Shown: positions 1 to 6,765 of the stretch, one piece after another
Layout of the letters: each line of letters opens with the position of its first letter
Numbering within the stretch: position 1 is the stretch's first letter
Assembly (NCBI GenBank): GCA_015494485.1
Contig: WGBF01000225.1
Location: forward strand, 1 to 9,540
Reading direction: 5' to 3'
From: a bacterium
GTDB lineage: Bacteria; Calditrichota; Calditrichia; RBG-13-44-9; J042
DNA length: 9,540 bases
Translations under genes and position numbers: made by a program
Notes under the pieces: model-generated
The model's database searches: none
What the model saw: only the letters and a program-made list of their open reading frames with translations
What the model was told of the DNA's origin: nothing

Positions 1-480
1 CTGGGCTTTTTTGATCACATGCTGGACCAGCTGGTGCGCCATTCCGGAGTGGACCTGGAGCTTAAAGTAACCGGGGATCTCCATGTGGATGAACACCACA
101 CCATTGAGGATACCGCCATTGCCCTGGGGGAAGCATTTCGTGCCGCACTGGGCCGCAAAAAAGGTTTGACCCGTTACGGGTTTGTTTTGCCAATGGATGA
201 TGCCCTGGCCCAGGTGGCGCTGGATTTTTCCGGTCGAAGCTGGCTGGTGTGGGAGGTGGATTTCCGGCGCGAAAAAATTGGGGATGTGCCTACGGAAATG
301 TTCTTCCATTTTTTTAAATCATTTTGCGATGCCGCCGGATTGAATCTGAACATTCAGGCCAGCGGCCAGAATGAACACCACAAAATTGAAGCGGTATTTA
401 AAGCGGTCGGGCGTGCCATGCGGCAGGCACTGCAGCGCAATGCCAATCAGGGCGTGCCAAGCACCAAGGGGATGTTATGA
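1..480 (+). CDS. hisB: Imidazoleglycerol-phosphate dehydratase, 5'-truncated by window edge
   Basis: Dehydrates imidazole glycerol phosphate to imidazole acetol phosphate in cytoplasmic histidine synthesis. The frame is open from base 1, beginning LGFFDHMLDQ, which is the first metal-binding motif of the family. The first in-frame ATG (base 19) is therefore internal and not the start. About 35-40 N-terminal residues of a ~195-residue enzyme are missing. In the visible 159 codons, the two Mn-binding signatures are DEHHTIEDTA (residues 30-39) and NEHHKIEAVFKA (124-135). PMDDALA (64-70) is the usual substrate-loop motif. Whether an N-terminal HisN phosphatase domain is fused, as in enterobacteria, cannot be seen. 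The stop overlaps the hisH start as ATGA, which suggests translational coupling. AAGGGG at 466-471 serves as the hisH ribosome site. Identity is secure. Confidence 0.97.
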   Translation: MGFFDHMLDQLVRHSGVDLELKVTGDLHVDEHHTIEDTAIALGEAFRAALGRKKGLTRYGFVLPMDDALAQVALDFSGRSWLVWEVDFRREKIGDVPTEMFFHFFKSFCDAAGLNLNIQASGQNEHHKIEAVFKAVGRAMRQALQRNANQGVPSTKGML

Positions 481-1064
481 CGGTTGGGATTATTGAATAC
501 AATGCCGGCAATATTCAATCAGTGCAGTTTGCCTTACAACGGCTGGGGGTAACACCGGTGTTCAGCCGGAATCCGGAGGTGCTGGCAAAAACAGACCGGC
601 TGATTTTCCCCGGTGTGGGGGAGGCCAGTTCCGCCATGCAATTTTTACGGCAGGCCGGGTTGGACACGTTGATCGCGTCCTATCGCCGTCCCTTTCTGGG
701 TATCTGTCTGGGATTGCAGCTCATGTGCGAATATTCCGAAGAAAACGACACTCCGGGTCTGGGTATTTTCCCCGTTACAGTGCGCCGGTTCCCACCCCGG
801 GACAAAGTGCCGCATATCGGATGGAATACCATTGGTTCCCTTCTGGGGCCATTGTTTCGAGGTGTGGTGGAGCCATCGTATGTTTACTTTGTGCACAGTT
901 ATTATGCCGCGCTCTCTGAGTTTACGGTGGCTACCACGGAGTACATTTTACCCTTTAGTGCAGCGCTGCATCGGGACAATTACTGGGCGGTTCAGTTTCA
1001 CCCCGAAAAAAGCGGTACCGTGGGTGAACGTATTTTACGCAATTTTTTAGAATTGAATAGCTAA
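477..1064 (+). CDS. hisH: Imidazole glycerol phosphate synthase, glutamine amidotransferase subunit
   Basis: Glutaminase subunit of IGP synthase. It hydrolyses glutamine and channels ammonia to the HisF barrel encoded two genes downstream. The 195-residue length is normal. It is a class I amidotransferase: the nucleophile Cys77 sits in GICLGLQLM, and the other triad members are His175 and Glu177 in QFHPEKS. YNAGNIQSV near the N-terminus, PGVGEASSAM (residues 45-54), VPHIGWNT (111-118) and FVHSYY (138-143) are family motifs. PGVGEASSAM, where proteobacterial HisH usually has PGVGAFGDAM, resembles HisH of Bacteroidota. The ATG at 477 overlaps the hisB stop and has AAGGGG five bases upstream, which supports this start. 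A 22-nt gap follows before hisA. Confidence 0.97.
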   Translation: MTVGIIEYNAGNIQSVQFALQRLGVTPVFSRNPEVLAKTDRLIFPGVGEASSAMQFLRQAGLDTLIASYRRPFLGICLGLQLMCEYSEENDTPGLGIFPVTVRRFPPRDKVPHIGWNTIGSLLGPLFRGVVEPSYVYFVHSYYAALSEFTVATTEYILPFSAALHRDNYWAVQFHPEKSGTVGERILRNFLELNS

Positions 1065-1086
1065 ACACTCAAAAACAGGTTGGGGT

Positions 1087-1809
1087 ATGATTACCATTAT
1101 TCCGGCAATTGATATTCTGGACGGCCAGTGCGTGCGGTTAACACAGGGGGACTTTTCGCAAAAAACAGTGTACCATGTCAACCCTGTGGATCAGGCGCGC
1201 TGGCTGGAAGACCAGGGGTTCAAACATCTGCATCTGGTGGACCTGGACGGGGCAAGGGCCGGTGAGGTGCAAAACTGGGGGATTCTGGAAGCCATCTGTC
1301 GTCAAACAGACCTGGAGGTGGATTTTGGCGGTGGCATTTCCTCCGAAACGGCCATTCGGGAAGCGCTGGCACGGGGGGCCAAGAAAGTGAATATCGGTTC
1401 CGCGGCGGTAAAGCAACGCATGGAATTTTACCGCTGGCTGGAGACGTTTGGGAACAATGTGATTATCCTGAGCGCCGATGTGCGCAACGAGCGGGTGATG
1501 ATTTCCGGCTGGCAGGAAAAAAGCCCGTTGCTGCTGTGGGAATTGCTGGATGAATACCAGGGGAACGGCGGCAAGTGGGTGACAATTACCGATGTCAGCA
1601 AGGACGGCATGATGCAGGGGCCGTCGCGCCGTTTGTATCGCCGGGTGCGCAAAGAATTTCCTGACCTGCAGGTCATTGCCAGTGGCGGAATCCGTTCCGT
1701 GGATGATGTTACCGCCCTGGCCGAAATGGGGGTTCGGGGCGTAATCATTGGCAAAGCCCTGTACGAAGGGAAAATTACTGTAACCGAATTGGAGCCCTTT
1801 TTATGTTAA
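1087..1809 (+). CDS. hisA: ProFAR isomerase (phosphoribosyl-formimino-AICAR ribotide isomerase)
   Basis: Catalyses the Amadori rearrangement of ProFAR to PRFAR, the substrate of HisF-HisH. It is a single (beta/alpha)8 barrel of 240 residues, the usual length. The catalytic aspartates are visible as Asp9 (PAID) and Asp131 (LSADVRNERVMISGW). The conserved Thr and Asp of the sixth strand region are in TDVSKDGMMQGPS (168-180). The phosphate-binding glycines lie in DFGGGISS (79-86) and IASGGIRSVDD (197-207). KALYEGKIT near the C-terminus is also family-typical. The motif wording resembles HisA from Bacteroidota. The ribosome site is weak (GGTTGGGG just upstream). The last 7 nt overlap hisF. I see no sign of the bifunctional PriA form; context and motifs favour plain HisA. 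Confidence 0.97.
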   Translation: MITIIPAIDILDGQCVRLTQGDFSQKTVYHVNPVDQARWLEDQGFKHLHLVDLDGARAGEVQNWGILEAICRQTDLEVDFGGGISSETAIREALARGAKKVNIGSAAVKQRMEFYRWLETFGNNVIILSADVRNERVMISGWQEKSPLLLWELLDEYQGNGGKWVTITDVSKDGMMQGPSRRLYRRVRKEFPDLQVIASGGIRSVDDVTALAEMGVRGVIIGKALYEGKITVTELEPFLC

Positions 1810-2576
1810 CACGGCGAATTATCCCCTGTCTGGATGTTCACAACGGCCAGACGGTGAAAGGGGTGAATTTTGTGAACCTCAAGGAAGTAGGAGACCCTGT
1901 AGCCCTGGGGGCAGCGTATGCCCGGGCGGGCGCCGATGAACTGGTGTATCTGGACATTTCCGCCACGGTGGAAGCCCGCAAAACCTGGCTGGAATTGGTG
2001 CGCCGCATTGCGGAAACTCTGAACATTCCCTTTACCGTTGGCGGAGGTATTTCCAGCGTTCAGGATGTGGAACAGTTGTTAAAAGCCGGGGCAGACAAAA
2101 TCAGTGTGAATTCCGCTGTGGTGAAAAATCCGGCGCTGGTGGACCAGCTTGCCCGGGAATTCGGTAGCCAATGTGTGGTAGTAGCCATTGATACCCGCCA
2201 GGAAAAAGGCGACTGGTGGGTGTACATTCACGGCGGTCGCACCCGCACGGAACGGCGGGCACTGGAGTGGGCAAAGGAGGTGGTGGACCGCGGCGCCGGA
2301 GAAATTTTGCTCACGTCCATGAACCACGACGGCACGCAGCAGGGATTTGCTCTGGACATCACCCGCGCCGTCAGTGAGCAGGTCCTTGTACCGGTGATTG
2401 CCTCTGGCGGTGCAGGCAGTATGGAGCATTTTCTGGAAGTTTTCCGCGAAGGGAAAGCCGATGCCGCCCTGGCGGCCAGTGTGTTTCATTACGGCACCAT
2501 TCCCATTGCAGAATTAAAAGCTTTTCTGGCCCAGCGGGGCATTCCGGTGCGGCTGGAAAATCCGGAGCCGGTTTGA
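1803..2576 (+). CDS. hisF: Imidazole glycerol phosphate synthase, cyclase subunit
   Basis: The synthase/cyclase half of IGP synthase. It uses ammonia delivered by HisH to convert PRFAR into imidazole glycerol phosphate and AICAR. The (beta/alpha)8 barrel has 257 residues, normal for the family. The catalytic pair is Asp11 in RRIIPCLDV and Asp130 in VVVAIDTR, matching the usual positions exactly. GVNFVNL (20-26), TVGGGISS (78-85), DKISVNSAVV (98-107), LLTSMNHDGTQQGF (169-182) and IASGGAGS (199-206) are conserved barrel motifs. The ATG at 1803 lies inside the end of hisA and is preceded by GGAG at 1791-1794, eight bases upstream, so translation is probably coupled. It is homologous to HisA, as is known for this pair. 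The next gene begins only after 108 nt, longer than any other gap in this operon. Confidence 0.98.
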   Translation: MLTRRIIPCLDVHNGQTVKGVNFVNLKEVGDPVALGAAYARAGADELVYLDISATVEARKTWLELVRRIAETLNIPFTVGGGISSVQDVEQLLKAGADKISVNSAVVKNPALVDQLAREFGSQCVVVAIDTRQEKGDWWVYIHGGRTRTERRALEWAKEVVDRGAGEILLTSMNHDGTQQGFALDITRAVSEQVLVPVIASGGAGSMEHFLEVFREGKADAALAASVFHYGTIPIAELKAFLAQRGIPVRLENPEPV

Positions 2577-2684
2577 ACTTTTGTGTGAACAGTGCCACGG
2601 AGAATGGGCAATACCGGTGGAAAAACACGCAGGAACTGAAAATATCCAGCAACCTATATCTGGTAAAAGTGAAAAAGGTGAGCA
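2577..2684 (+). other. 108-nt intergenic spacer hisF-hisIE with an open reading frame
   Basis: The only sizeable gap among the his genes here. I see no convincing promoter, hairpin or terminator in it. Frame 1 is open across the whole spacer, and its TGA at 2686-2688 overlaps the hisIE ATG as ATGA. The only starts would be non-ATG, for example TTG at 2581, which gives about 35 codons beginning with LCEQCHGEW. AAGGTG at 2675-2680 is the likely hisIE ribosome site. I do not call the small frame a gene. Confidence 0.5.
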
Positions 2685-3281
2685 ATGAACATTAATTTTA
2701 AAAAAGGCAACGGACTGGTCCCGGCGATTGTACAGGATGCCAATACCCGCCGGGTTTTGATGTTGGGATACATGAACGAAGAGGCGTTACGCCAGACCAT
2801 TTCCAGCGGACTGGTTACCTTCTACAGCCGCAGTCGGGAAAAATTGTGGACCAAAGGCGAAACATCGGGGAATTACCTGCAATTGGTGGAAGTGCTCCCC
2901 GATTGCGATGGGGATACGCTGTTGATTAAAGCCGTGCCTACTGGCCCGGTGTGCCATACCGGAAATGACACCTGCTTTGCGGAGACCAATCGGGAATATT
3001 CCTCATTTCTGCACCAGCTGGAGGTTATTATTGAACAGCGATTGCGGGACAAGCCAGCCGGCTCCTATACGGTGGAGTTGGCCGCAGGCGGGGCGCCCAA
3101 AATTGGCCGCAAAGTAATGGAAGAAGCCACCGAAGTGTTACTGGCCGCCCTTCAGGAAGGCAGGCAACGCCTGATTGAAGAAAGCGCCGATTTACTCTAC
3201 CACCTGCTGGTGTTGCTGAACACCCAGGGCATTTCCCTCAACCAGGTGGAAGAGGAACTCCGCCGCCGGCACGGGGGATGA
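2685..3281 (+). CDS. hisIE: Bifunctional phosphoribosyl-AMP cyclohydrolase / phosphoribosyl-ATP pyrophosphatase
   Basis: Fusion enzyme carrying out steps two and three of histidine synthesis. The HisE domain removes pyrophosphate from PR-ATP and the HisI domain opens the purine ring of PR-AMP. The 198-residue length is typical of the fusion. The N-terminal HisI domain (about 1-105) shows the zinc and magnesium motif DCDGD, with Asp73, Cys74, Asp75 and Asp77. It also has the zinc cysteines Cys90 and Cys97 in GPVCHTGNDTCF. The C-terminal HisE domain (about 107-198) is a helical MazG-like fold, with KIGRKVMEEATE (139-150) and EESADLLYHLL (165-175) supplying the acidic metal ligands. It is the last his gene here, and its stop faces the convergent membrane-protein gene only 8 nt away. 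An ATG at 3278 overlapping the stop opens only an antisense frame that I reject. Confidence 0.97.
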   Translation: MNINFKKGNGLVPAIVQDANTRRVLMLGYMNEEALRQTISSGLVTFYSRSREKLWTKGETSGNYLQLVEVLPDCDGDTLLIKAVPTGPVCHTGNDTCFAETNREYSSFLHQLEVIIEQRLRDKPAGSYTVELAAGGAPKIGRKVMEEATEVLLAALQEGRQRLIEESADLLYHLLVLLNTQGISLNQVEEELRRRHGG

Positions 3282-3289
3282 TAGGCCCT

Positions 3290-3925
3290 TTAAAATTTCA
3301 AATACACCGATATTACCGGACCCGCAACAGCGCCGGTAACCAGCCCGATGGTACCGCCGTAGGCAATGCTTCCCACCAGCGTTACCCCAATAATTTTGAG
3401 CTCCATGAAATTTCCCTGAATGGTATTAAAATGAATGGTATCCAGGTAGTGCCCCAGCAGGAAAAGCGGCAAATAACTGGCCAGCAGGATAACGGTACCG
3501 TCAATGGCACCGTACAACGCCCCTTTTAAACTGGTTTTGCCCGGAGGCGGATTGCCGCTTAAAATGCGATTGGTCGCCCATTCGGTCGCAACCATGCCTA
3601 CGTAGGTGCTGATGAGAATGGGTGGAATGGCGGTCGCCAACACCCGCCAGGTTGCCCCGTCATCCCGAATCATCCAGTACAGGTGTAAGGCACTGATGCT
3701 AAATCCCGTCAGTGCTCCCATCCAGCGGGCAGTGGCCTGCACGGACTGCCGCCTGCCGTTTTCTTCACCGCTGGAAGCCGATTTGAGGGACATGGCGGTT
3801 GCCAGAGGGGTTAATAGGTAAAGAGGGCGGCTTCCGGGGTGTTCACGGAATTGCCTGTCCCCGCCGGCACATGCAAAAGTAACGATGAAAAGAATGAACA
3901 GAAAGGAACGGTTGGCTGTTTTCAT
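3290..3925 (-). CDS. Unrecognised membrane protein with N-terminal signal sequence
   Basis: I do not recognise this 211-residue protein. It begins with a basic then strongly hydrophobic segment (MKTANRSFLFILFIVTFACA, 1-20) that looks like a Sec signal. ACA-GG fits signal peptidase I cleavage after residue 20. Cys19 could alternatively be lipidated, but the lipobox TFAC is poor. A polar stretch follows (about 21-65), then hydrophobic, probably membrane-spanning segments at about 68-86, 93-116, 134-160 and 176-209, the last perhaps forming a re-entrant loop or two short helices. Small-residue motifs GALYGAIDG (135-143) and GSIAYGGTIGLVTGAVAGP (185-203) suggest close helix packing. No catalytic motif is visible. 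The ATG is supported by GAAAGGA six bases upstream. It lies downstream of the trp genes on the same strand after a 148-nt gap and may have its own promoter. Nothing ties it to histidine or tryptophan synthesis. Confidence 0.8.
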   Translation of the reverse strand: MKTANRSFLFILFIVTFACAGGDRQFREHPGSRPLYLLTPLATAMSLKSASSGEENGRRQSVQATARWMGALTGFSISALHLYWMIRDDGATWRVLATAIPPILISTYVGMVATEWATNRILSGNPPPGKTSLKGALYGAIDGTVILLASYLPLFLLGHYLDTIHFNTIQGNFMELKIIGVTLVGSIAYGGTIGLVTGAVAGPVISVYLKF

Positions 3926-3954
3926 GGTGTGTCCTTTCGTTGTCGGTTGTTACC

Positions 3955-3977
3955 GGAACCCCATGTGGGGGCTTTCC
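3955..3977 (-). other. Inverted repeat in the 5' leader of the membrane-protein gene
   Basis: CCCC and GGGG arms flank a 4-5 nt ATGT(G) loop, and the stem extends by GGAA/TTCC across a 2-3 nt bulge, giving about eight pairs. It lies between the possible -10 element and the ribosome site of the 3290-3925 gene. No T-run follows in either direction, so it is not an obvious intrinsic terminator. It could be an RNA leader hairpin, a protein-binding site, or chance. Confidence 0.4.
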
Positions 3978-4048
3978 AGAACAAGGTAGTGATAATATTC
4001 ACATAAAAGCAATGGAAAAGTCGCGGTGTGGAAAATTGAGGATGAATT

Positions 4049-4067
4049 CCCAGTTGGTGGGTTTTTT
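4049..4067 (+). terminator. Weak hairpin plus T-run near the trp operon end
   Basis: CCCA (4049-4052) and TGGG (4058-4061) can pair around a five-base loop, and six T residues follow at 4062-4067 on the + strand. The stem is only four pairs. Its T-run would stop rightward transcription entering the trp operon from its 3' end, not the trp mRNA itself, which on the - strand reads the A-run first. It may protect against his read-through or antisense transcription, or may be chance. Confidence 0.25.
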
Positions 4068-4073
4068 GAGTAT

Positions 4074-4868
4074 TTAATGCTTACGTTGGGTTAACCCCTT
4101 CACAAATGTGCGCACTGCATCGGGGATGGAGGCCAGCGGCTGCTGTTGAATAAAGCGAATAAATGCCGAACCCACCACCACGCCATCGGCCACGGCATTG
4201 TAGCGATGCACCTGTTCGGCGGAATGGATGCCAAAGCCAATAATGTAGGGCACATCCACCATTTCCCGAAGGGCCGCGAAGAATTGCGTGGTTTGCTGTT
4301 CCGCTGCCCGGTTGGCACCGGTAACCCCGGTGTAAGCGGTGCAGTACAAAAACGCCGTGGTGTGTTCCGCCAGGAGCCGGATGCGCGCCGGCGGGGTATT
4401 GGGAGCAATCAGGTAAATATTGTCCAGGTCCGCCGCATGGAAGAAGGGCATCAGGGCATGGGCTTCTTCAAAAGGGAGGTCCGGGAGGATGACCCCATCC
4501 ACGCCCGCCTGCTGGCAATCGCGGCAAAACCGTTCCATGCCGTATTGCAGTACCGGATTCAGGTAGCCCATCAGGATAATCGGCATCTGAGAGTGGCGGC
4601 GGAATTGTGCGACCTGTTCCAGAATCCAGGGCAGGGTGGTGCCGTTTTCAATGGCGCGGGTGGAAGCCGCCTGAATGGTGGGGCCATCCGCAATGGGATC
4701 GGAAAAGGGAATGCCCAGCTCCACAAAATCCACTCCTGCAGCATCCAGTGCCTGAAGAATGGGCAGGGTGGCGGCTTTTTCCGGAAAGCCGGCGGTAATA
4801 TACACTGAAAACAATTTGTCCCCGCCTGCCAGGGTGCGCTGAATATGTTCCCGAAGTCGTTGACTCAT
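4074..4868 (-). CDS. trpA: Tryptophan synthase alpha subunit
   Basis: Cleaves indole-3-glycerol phosphate to indole and glyceraldehyde 3-phosphate; indole passes through a tunnel to TrpB. The 264-residue TIM barrel has the normal length. The catalytic acids are Glu50 and Asp61 in the hallmark ELGIPFSDPIADGPTIQ (50-66). ITAGFP (24-29), MGYLNPV (100-106), the loop-6 motif TGVTG with Thr183, and the phosphate-binding GFGI (211-214) and GSAF (233-236) are all present. It is the last gene of the trp operon. Its ATG overlaps the trpB stop as ATGA, and AAGGAG lies 11 bases upstream inside trpB. Coupled translation would suit the alpha2beta2 complex. The C-terminus is basic (GLTQRKH). The antisense frame over 4146-4808 is a shadow. 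Confidence 0.98.
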   Translation of the reverse strand: MSQRLREHIQRTLAGGDKLFSVYITAGFPEKAATLPILQALDAAGVDFVELGIPFSDPIADGPTIQAASTRAIENGTTLPWILEQVAQFRRHSQMPIILMGYLNPVLQYGMERFCRDCQQAGVDGVILPDLPFEEAHALMPFFHAADLDNIYLIAPNTPPARIRLLAEHTTAFLYCTAYTGVTGANRAAEQQTTQFFAALREMVDVPYIIGFGIHSAEQVHRYNAVADGVVVGSAFIRFIQQQPLASIPDAVRTFVKGLTQRKH

Positions 4869-6106
4869 TTGTTCTGCTGCTCCTTTTCCATGTGTTGAAT
4901 GTAGGTTTGCATGTCCTTGTCCCCGCGGCCGCTCAAATTCACAATCACAATTTCCGCTTCTGTGGTGTGCGGTAATAATTTCGGCAAATAGGCCAGGGCA
5001 TGGGCGCTTTCCAGGGCGGGAATAATGCCCTCCAGGCGGGTAAGTAAAAAGGCGGCGTCCAGCGCCTCCGCATCGCTTACTGCCAAGTATTGCACCCGTC
5101 CGCTTTTTTTCAGCAGACTGTGTTCGGGGCCCACGCCGGGGTAATCCAAACCAGCGGAAATGGAGTAGGGTAATTGCACCTGCCCGTCTGCTGTCTGCAG
5201 CAGATAGGTGCGCATGCCATGGAAGACCCCGGGCCGACCGTAGGTCAAAGTCGCGGCATGTTGCAAGGGGCCGGTTCCAATGCCGCCGGCTTCCACGCCA
5301 ATCATTTGCACATCGTCGTTCAAAAACGGGTAAAACAGCCCGATGGCATTGCTGCCACCCCCCACGCAGGCCACCAGATAATCTGGTAATTTCCCCGCCT
5401 GGTGTTGAATTTGCTCCCGGGCTTCTTCCCCAATAATTTTTTGAAAATGGCGCACCAGCGCCGGAAAGGGATGGGGCCCCACAACAGAACCAATAATGTA
5501 ATGGGTTGTGTCCACGTTTGTTAGCCAGTCCCGCAGGGCTTCGTTGGTGGCGTCCTTCAGGGTGCGGGTTCCGCTGGTTACTCCCACCACCGTGGCGCCC
5601 AGCATGCGCATTCGCTGCACATTGGGGTATTGCCGTTCCATATCCTCTTCACCCATATAAATGGTGCATTCCAGGCCGTATTTGGCCGCCACCGTTGCAG
5701 TAGCAACCCCATGCTGACCGGCCCCGGTTTCGGCAATGATGCGGCGTTTGCCCATGGCACGGGCCAGTAGAATTTGCCCGATGGTATTGTTAATTTTGTG
5801 GGCGCCGGTGTGCGCCAGGTCTTCGCGCTTCAGGTAAATGCGTGCCCTTCCGAAGTGACGGGTAAGGTTGGCTGCAAAATACAGCGGCGTGGGGCGTCCC
5901 ACGTAATGCGTCAGTTCTTCTCGAAGGGTGCGGTTGAATGCGTCATCCTGTTTCAATTTGGAAAAGGCGGCCTGAAGCTCCTCCAGGGCTGGGCGCAGGA
6001 TTTCCGGCACAAACTGGCCGCCAAATTCGTCAAAATAGCCGGCATCGTCCGGGTAATGTGTAAAATTGGAAATTGTGCTTTTGGCGTCGCGATTTGGTGT
6101 GCTCAT
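4865..6106 (-). CDS. trpB: Tryptophan synthase beta subunit
   Basis: PLP enzyme that condenses indole with L-serine to give L-tryptophan, working in complex with TrpA. It has 413 residues, slightly longer than the common ~400 because of an N-terminal extension of about 20 residues before YFDEFGGQFVPEIL. The Schiff-base lysine is Lys104 in HTGAHKINNTIGQ, and the catalytic Glu126 lies in IAETGAGQHGVATATVAA. RPTPLY (71-76), the phosphate-binding CVGGGSNAIG, EGIIPALESAHA and the C-terminal LSGRGDKD are all conserved. These features fit the TrpB1 class that pairs with TrpA, not TrpB2. The start overlaps the trpF stop as ATGA, with AAAGGAT upstream at the end of trpF. Confidence 0.98.
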   Translation of the reverse strand: MSTPNRDAKSTISNFTHYPDDAGYFDEFGGQFVPEILRPALEELQAAFSKLKQDDAFNRTLREELTHYVGRPTPLYFAANLTRHFGRARIYLKREDLAHTGAHKINNTIGQILLARAMGKRRIIAETGAGQHGVATATVAAKYGLECTIYMGEEDMERQYPNVQRMRMLGATVVGVTSGTRTLKDATNEALRDWLTNVDTTHYIIGSVVGPHPFPALVRHFQKIIGEEAREQIQHQAGKLPDYLVACVGGGSNAIGLFYPFLNDDVQMIGVEAGGIGTGPLQHAATLTYGRPGVFHGMRTYLLQTADGQVQLPYSISAGLDYPGVGPEHSLLKKSGRVQYLAVSDAEALDAAFLLTRLEGIIPALESAHALAYLPKLLPHTTEAEIVIVNLSGRGDKDMQTYIQHMEKEQQNK

Positions 6107-6765
6107 GGGGTACCATCCTTTTGTTGAACGAATTGCGTTTCCAGCAGGTGCAAATTAAACTGCAGAACCGCCTCTTGCAGCGCGGACACTTTAGCCGGGT
6201 CCTTGTGCCCCAGTGCCCGTTCGGCTCCACTGGCCACGTCGACAATGGCCGGACGCACGCGGTGCAGTGCTTCCCGGATGTTCTCCGGGCGAATGCCCCC
6301 CGCCAGAATCAGCCGTTCCCGGGGGAGGGAAGGGGGAATCTGATTCCAGTTGAAGGCAACTCCGGTTCCACCCAGGTGCTGCGGATGATAAGCATCCAGC
6401 AACAGAAAGTCGGCCCCTTCCGGAAGGGAAAAATCCGCCGGTCCGTTTCCAATCCGCCGACAGTAAATAATCGGTACGTCCAGGGCTTCCAGCGGAAAAT
6501 GGGGTGGTTCCAGATAAAGCTGAAGCCAGTTTACCTGGCTAAGGTGCAATACGCCAATGGCTTCCTCCAGGGTGGGATTAACCAGAATACCCACCGTGGT
6601 AACCGTCGGGGGGAGTGTGGCAATGATTCGGGCAGCTTCCCTCGGAGCGACGTAGCGCGGGCTTCCGGGGTAAAAATTGAATCCCAGAATATCCACCCCC
6701 AGTTCCGTTACCCTCCGGGCGTCTTCCGCATGGGTAATGCCGCATATTTTAAGTCGTGTGCGCAC
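6103..6765 (-). CDS. trpF: Phosphoribosylanthranilate isomerase (GTG start, divergent middle motif)
   Basis: Isomerises phosphoribosylanthranilate to CdRP, the step between TrpD and TrpC. It is a 220-residue TIM barrel. Catalytic residues are retained: Cys8 in LKICGIT and Asp124 in LLLDAYHP. LGGTGVAFNW (131-140), LAGGIRPENI (154-163) and DVASGAE (176-182) form the phosphate-binding end and match the family. The start is GTG at 6765, inside the last 17 nt of trpC. It is set by an almost perfect ribosome site eight bases upstream and places KICGIT at the usual distance from the N-terminus. The usual QLHG motif of strand four reads QLYLEP here (82-87), and the following strand (IIYCRRIG) also departs from the common K-A form. 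With the operon context I expect a working TrpF. Confidence 0.95.
   Translation of the reverse strand: MRTRLKICGITHAEDARRVTELGVDILGFNFYPGSPRYVAPREAARIIATLPPTVTTVGILVNPTLEEAIGVLHLSQVNWLQLYLEPPHFPLEALDVPIIYCRRIGNGPADFSLPEGADFLLLDAYHPQHLGGTGVAFNWNQIPPSLPRERLILAGGIRPENIREALHRVRPAIVDVASGAERALGHKDPAKVSALQEAVLQFNLHLLETQFVQQKDGTP

Larger units (their letters stand above)
3926..4073 (-). promoter_or_regulatory. Intergenic region: likely promoter and leader of the membrane-protein gene
   Basis: This 148-nt stretch between the trpA stop and the membrane-protein ATG contains no ORF of note. On the - strand there is a TATTAT element (3992-3997) that could be a -10 box. The sequence 17 bases upstream of it (TTTTCC) is a poor -35, so a sigma-70 promoter is only tentative. 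Closer to the gene is a hairpin (3955-3977), followed by the GAAAGGA ribosome site at 3932-3938. The region is locally AT-rich near the TATTAT, unlike the flanking genes. Confidence 0.35.

Noticed and set aside
3278..3529. + strand 83-codon ORF whose ATG overlaps the hisIE stop
   Set aside because: It is antisense to the membrane-protein gene, has a low-complexity composition rich in Asn, Gln and Gly, and shows no domain; the opposite strand has a much better ribosome site and hydrophobic pattern.
4146..4808. + strand 220-codon ORF
   Set aside because: It is a shadow of trpA, whose reading frame shows all catalytic motifs; the His/Gly/Arg-rich translation has no recognisable domain.
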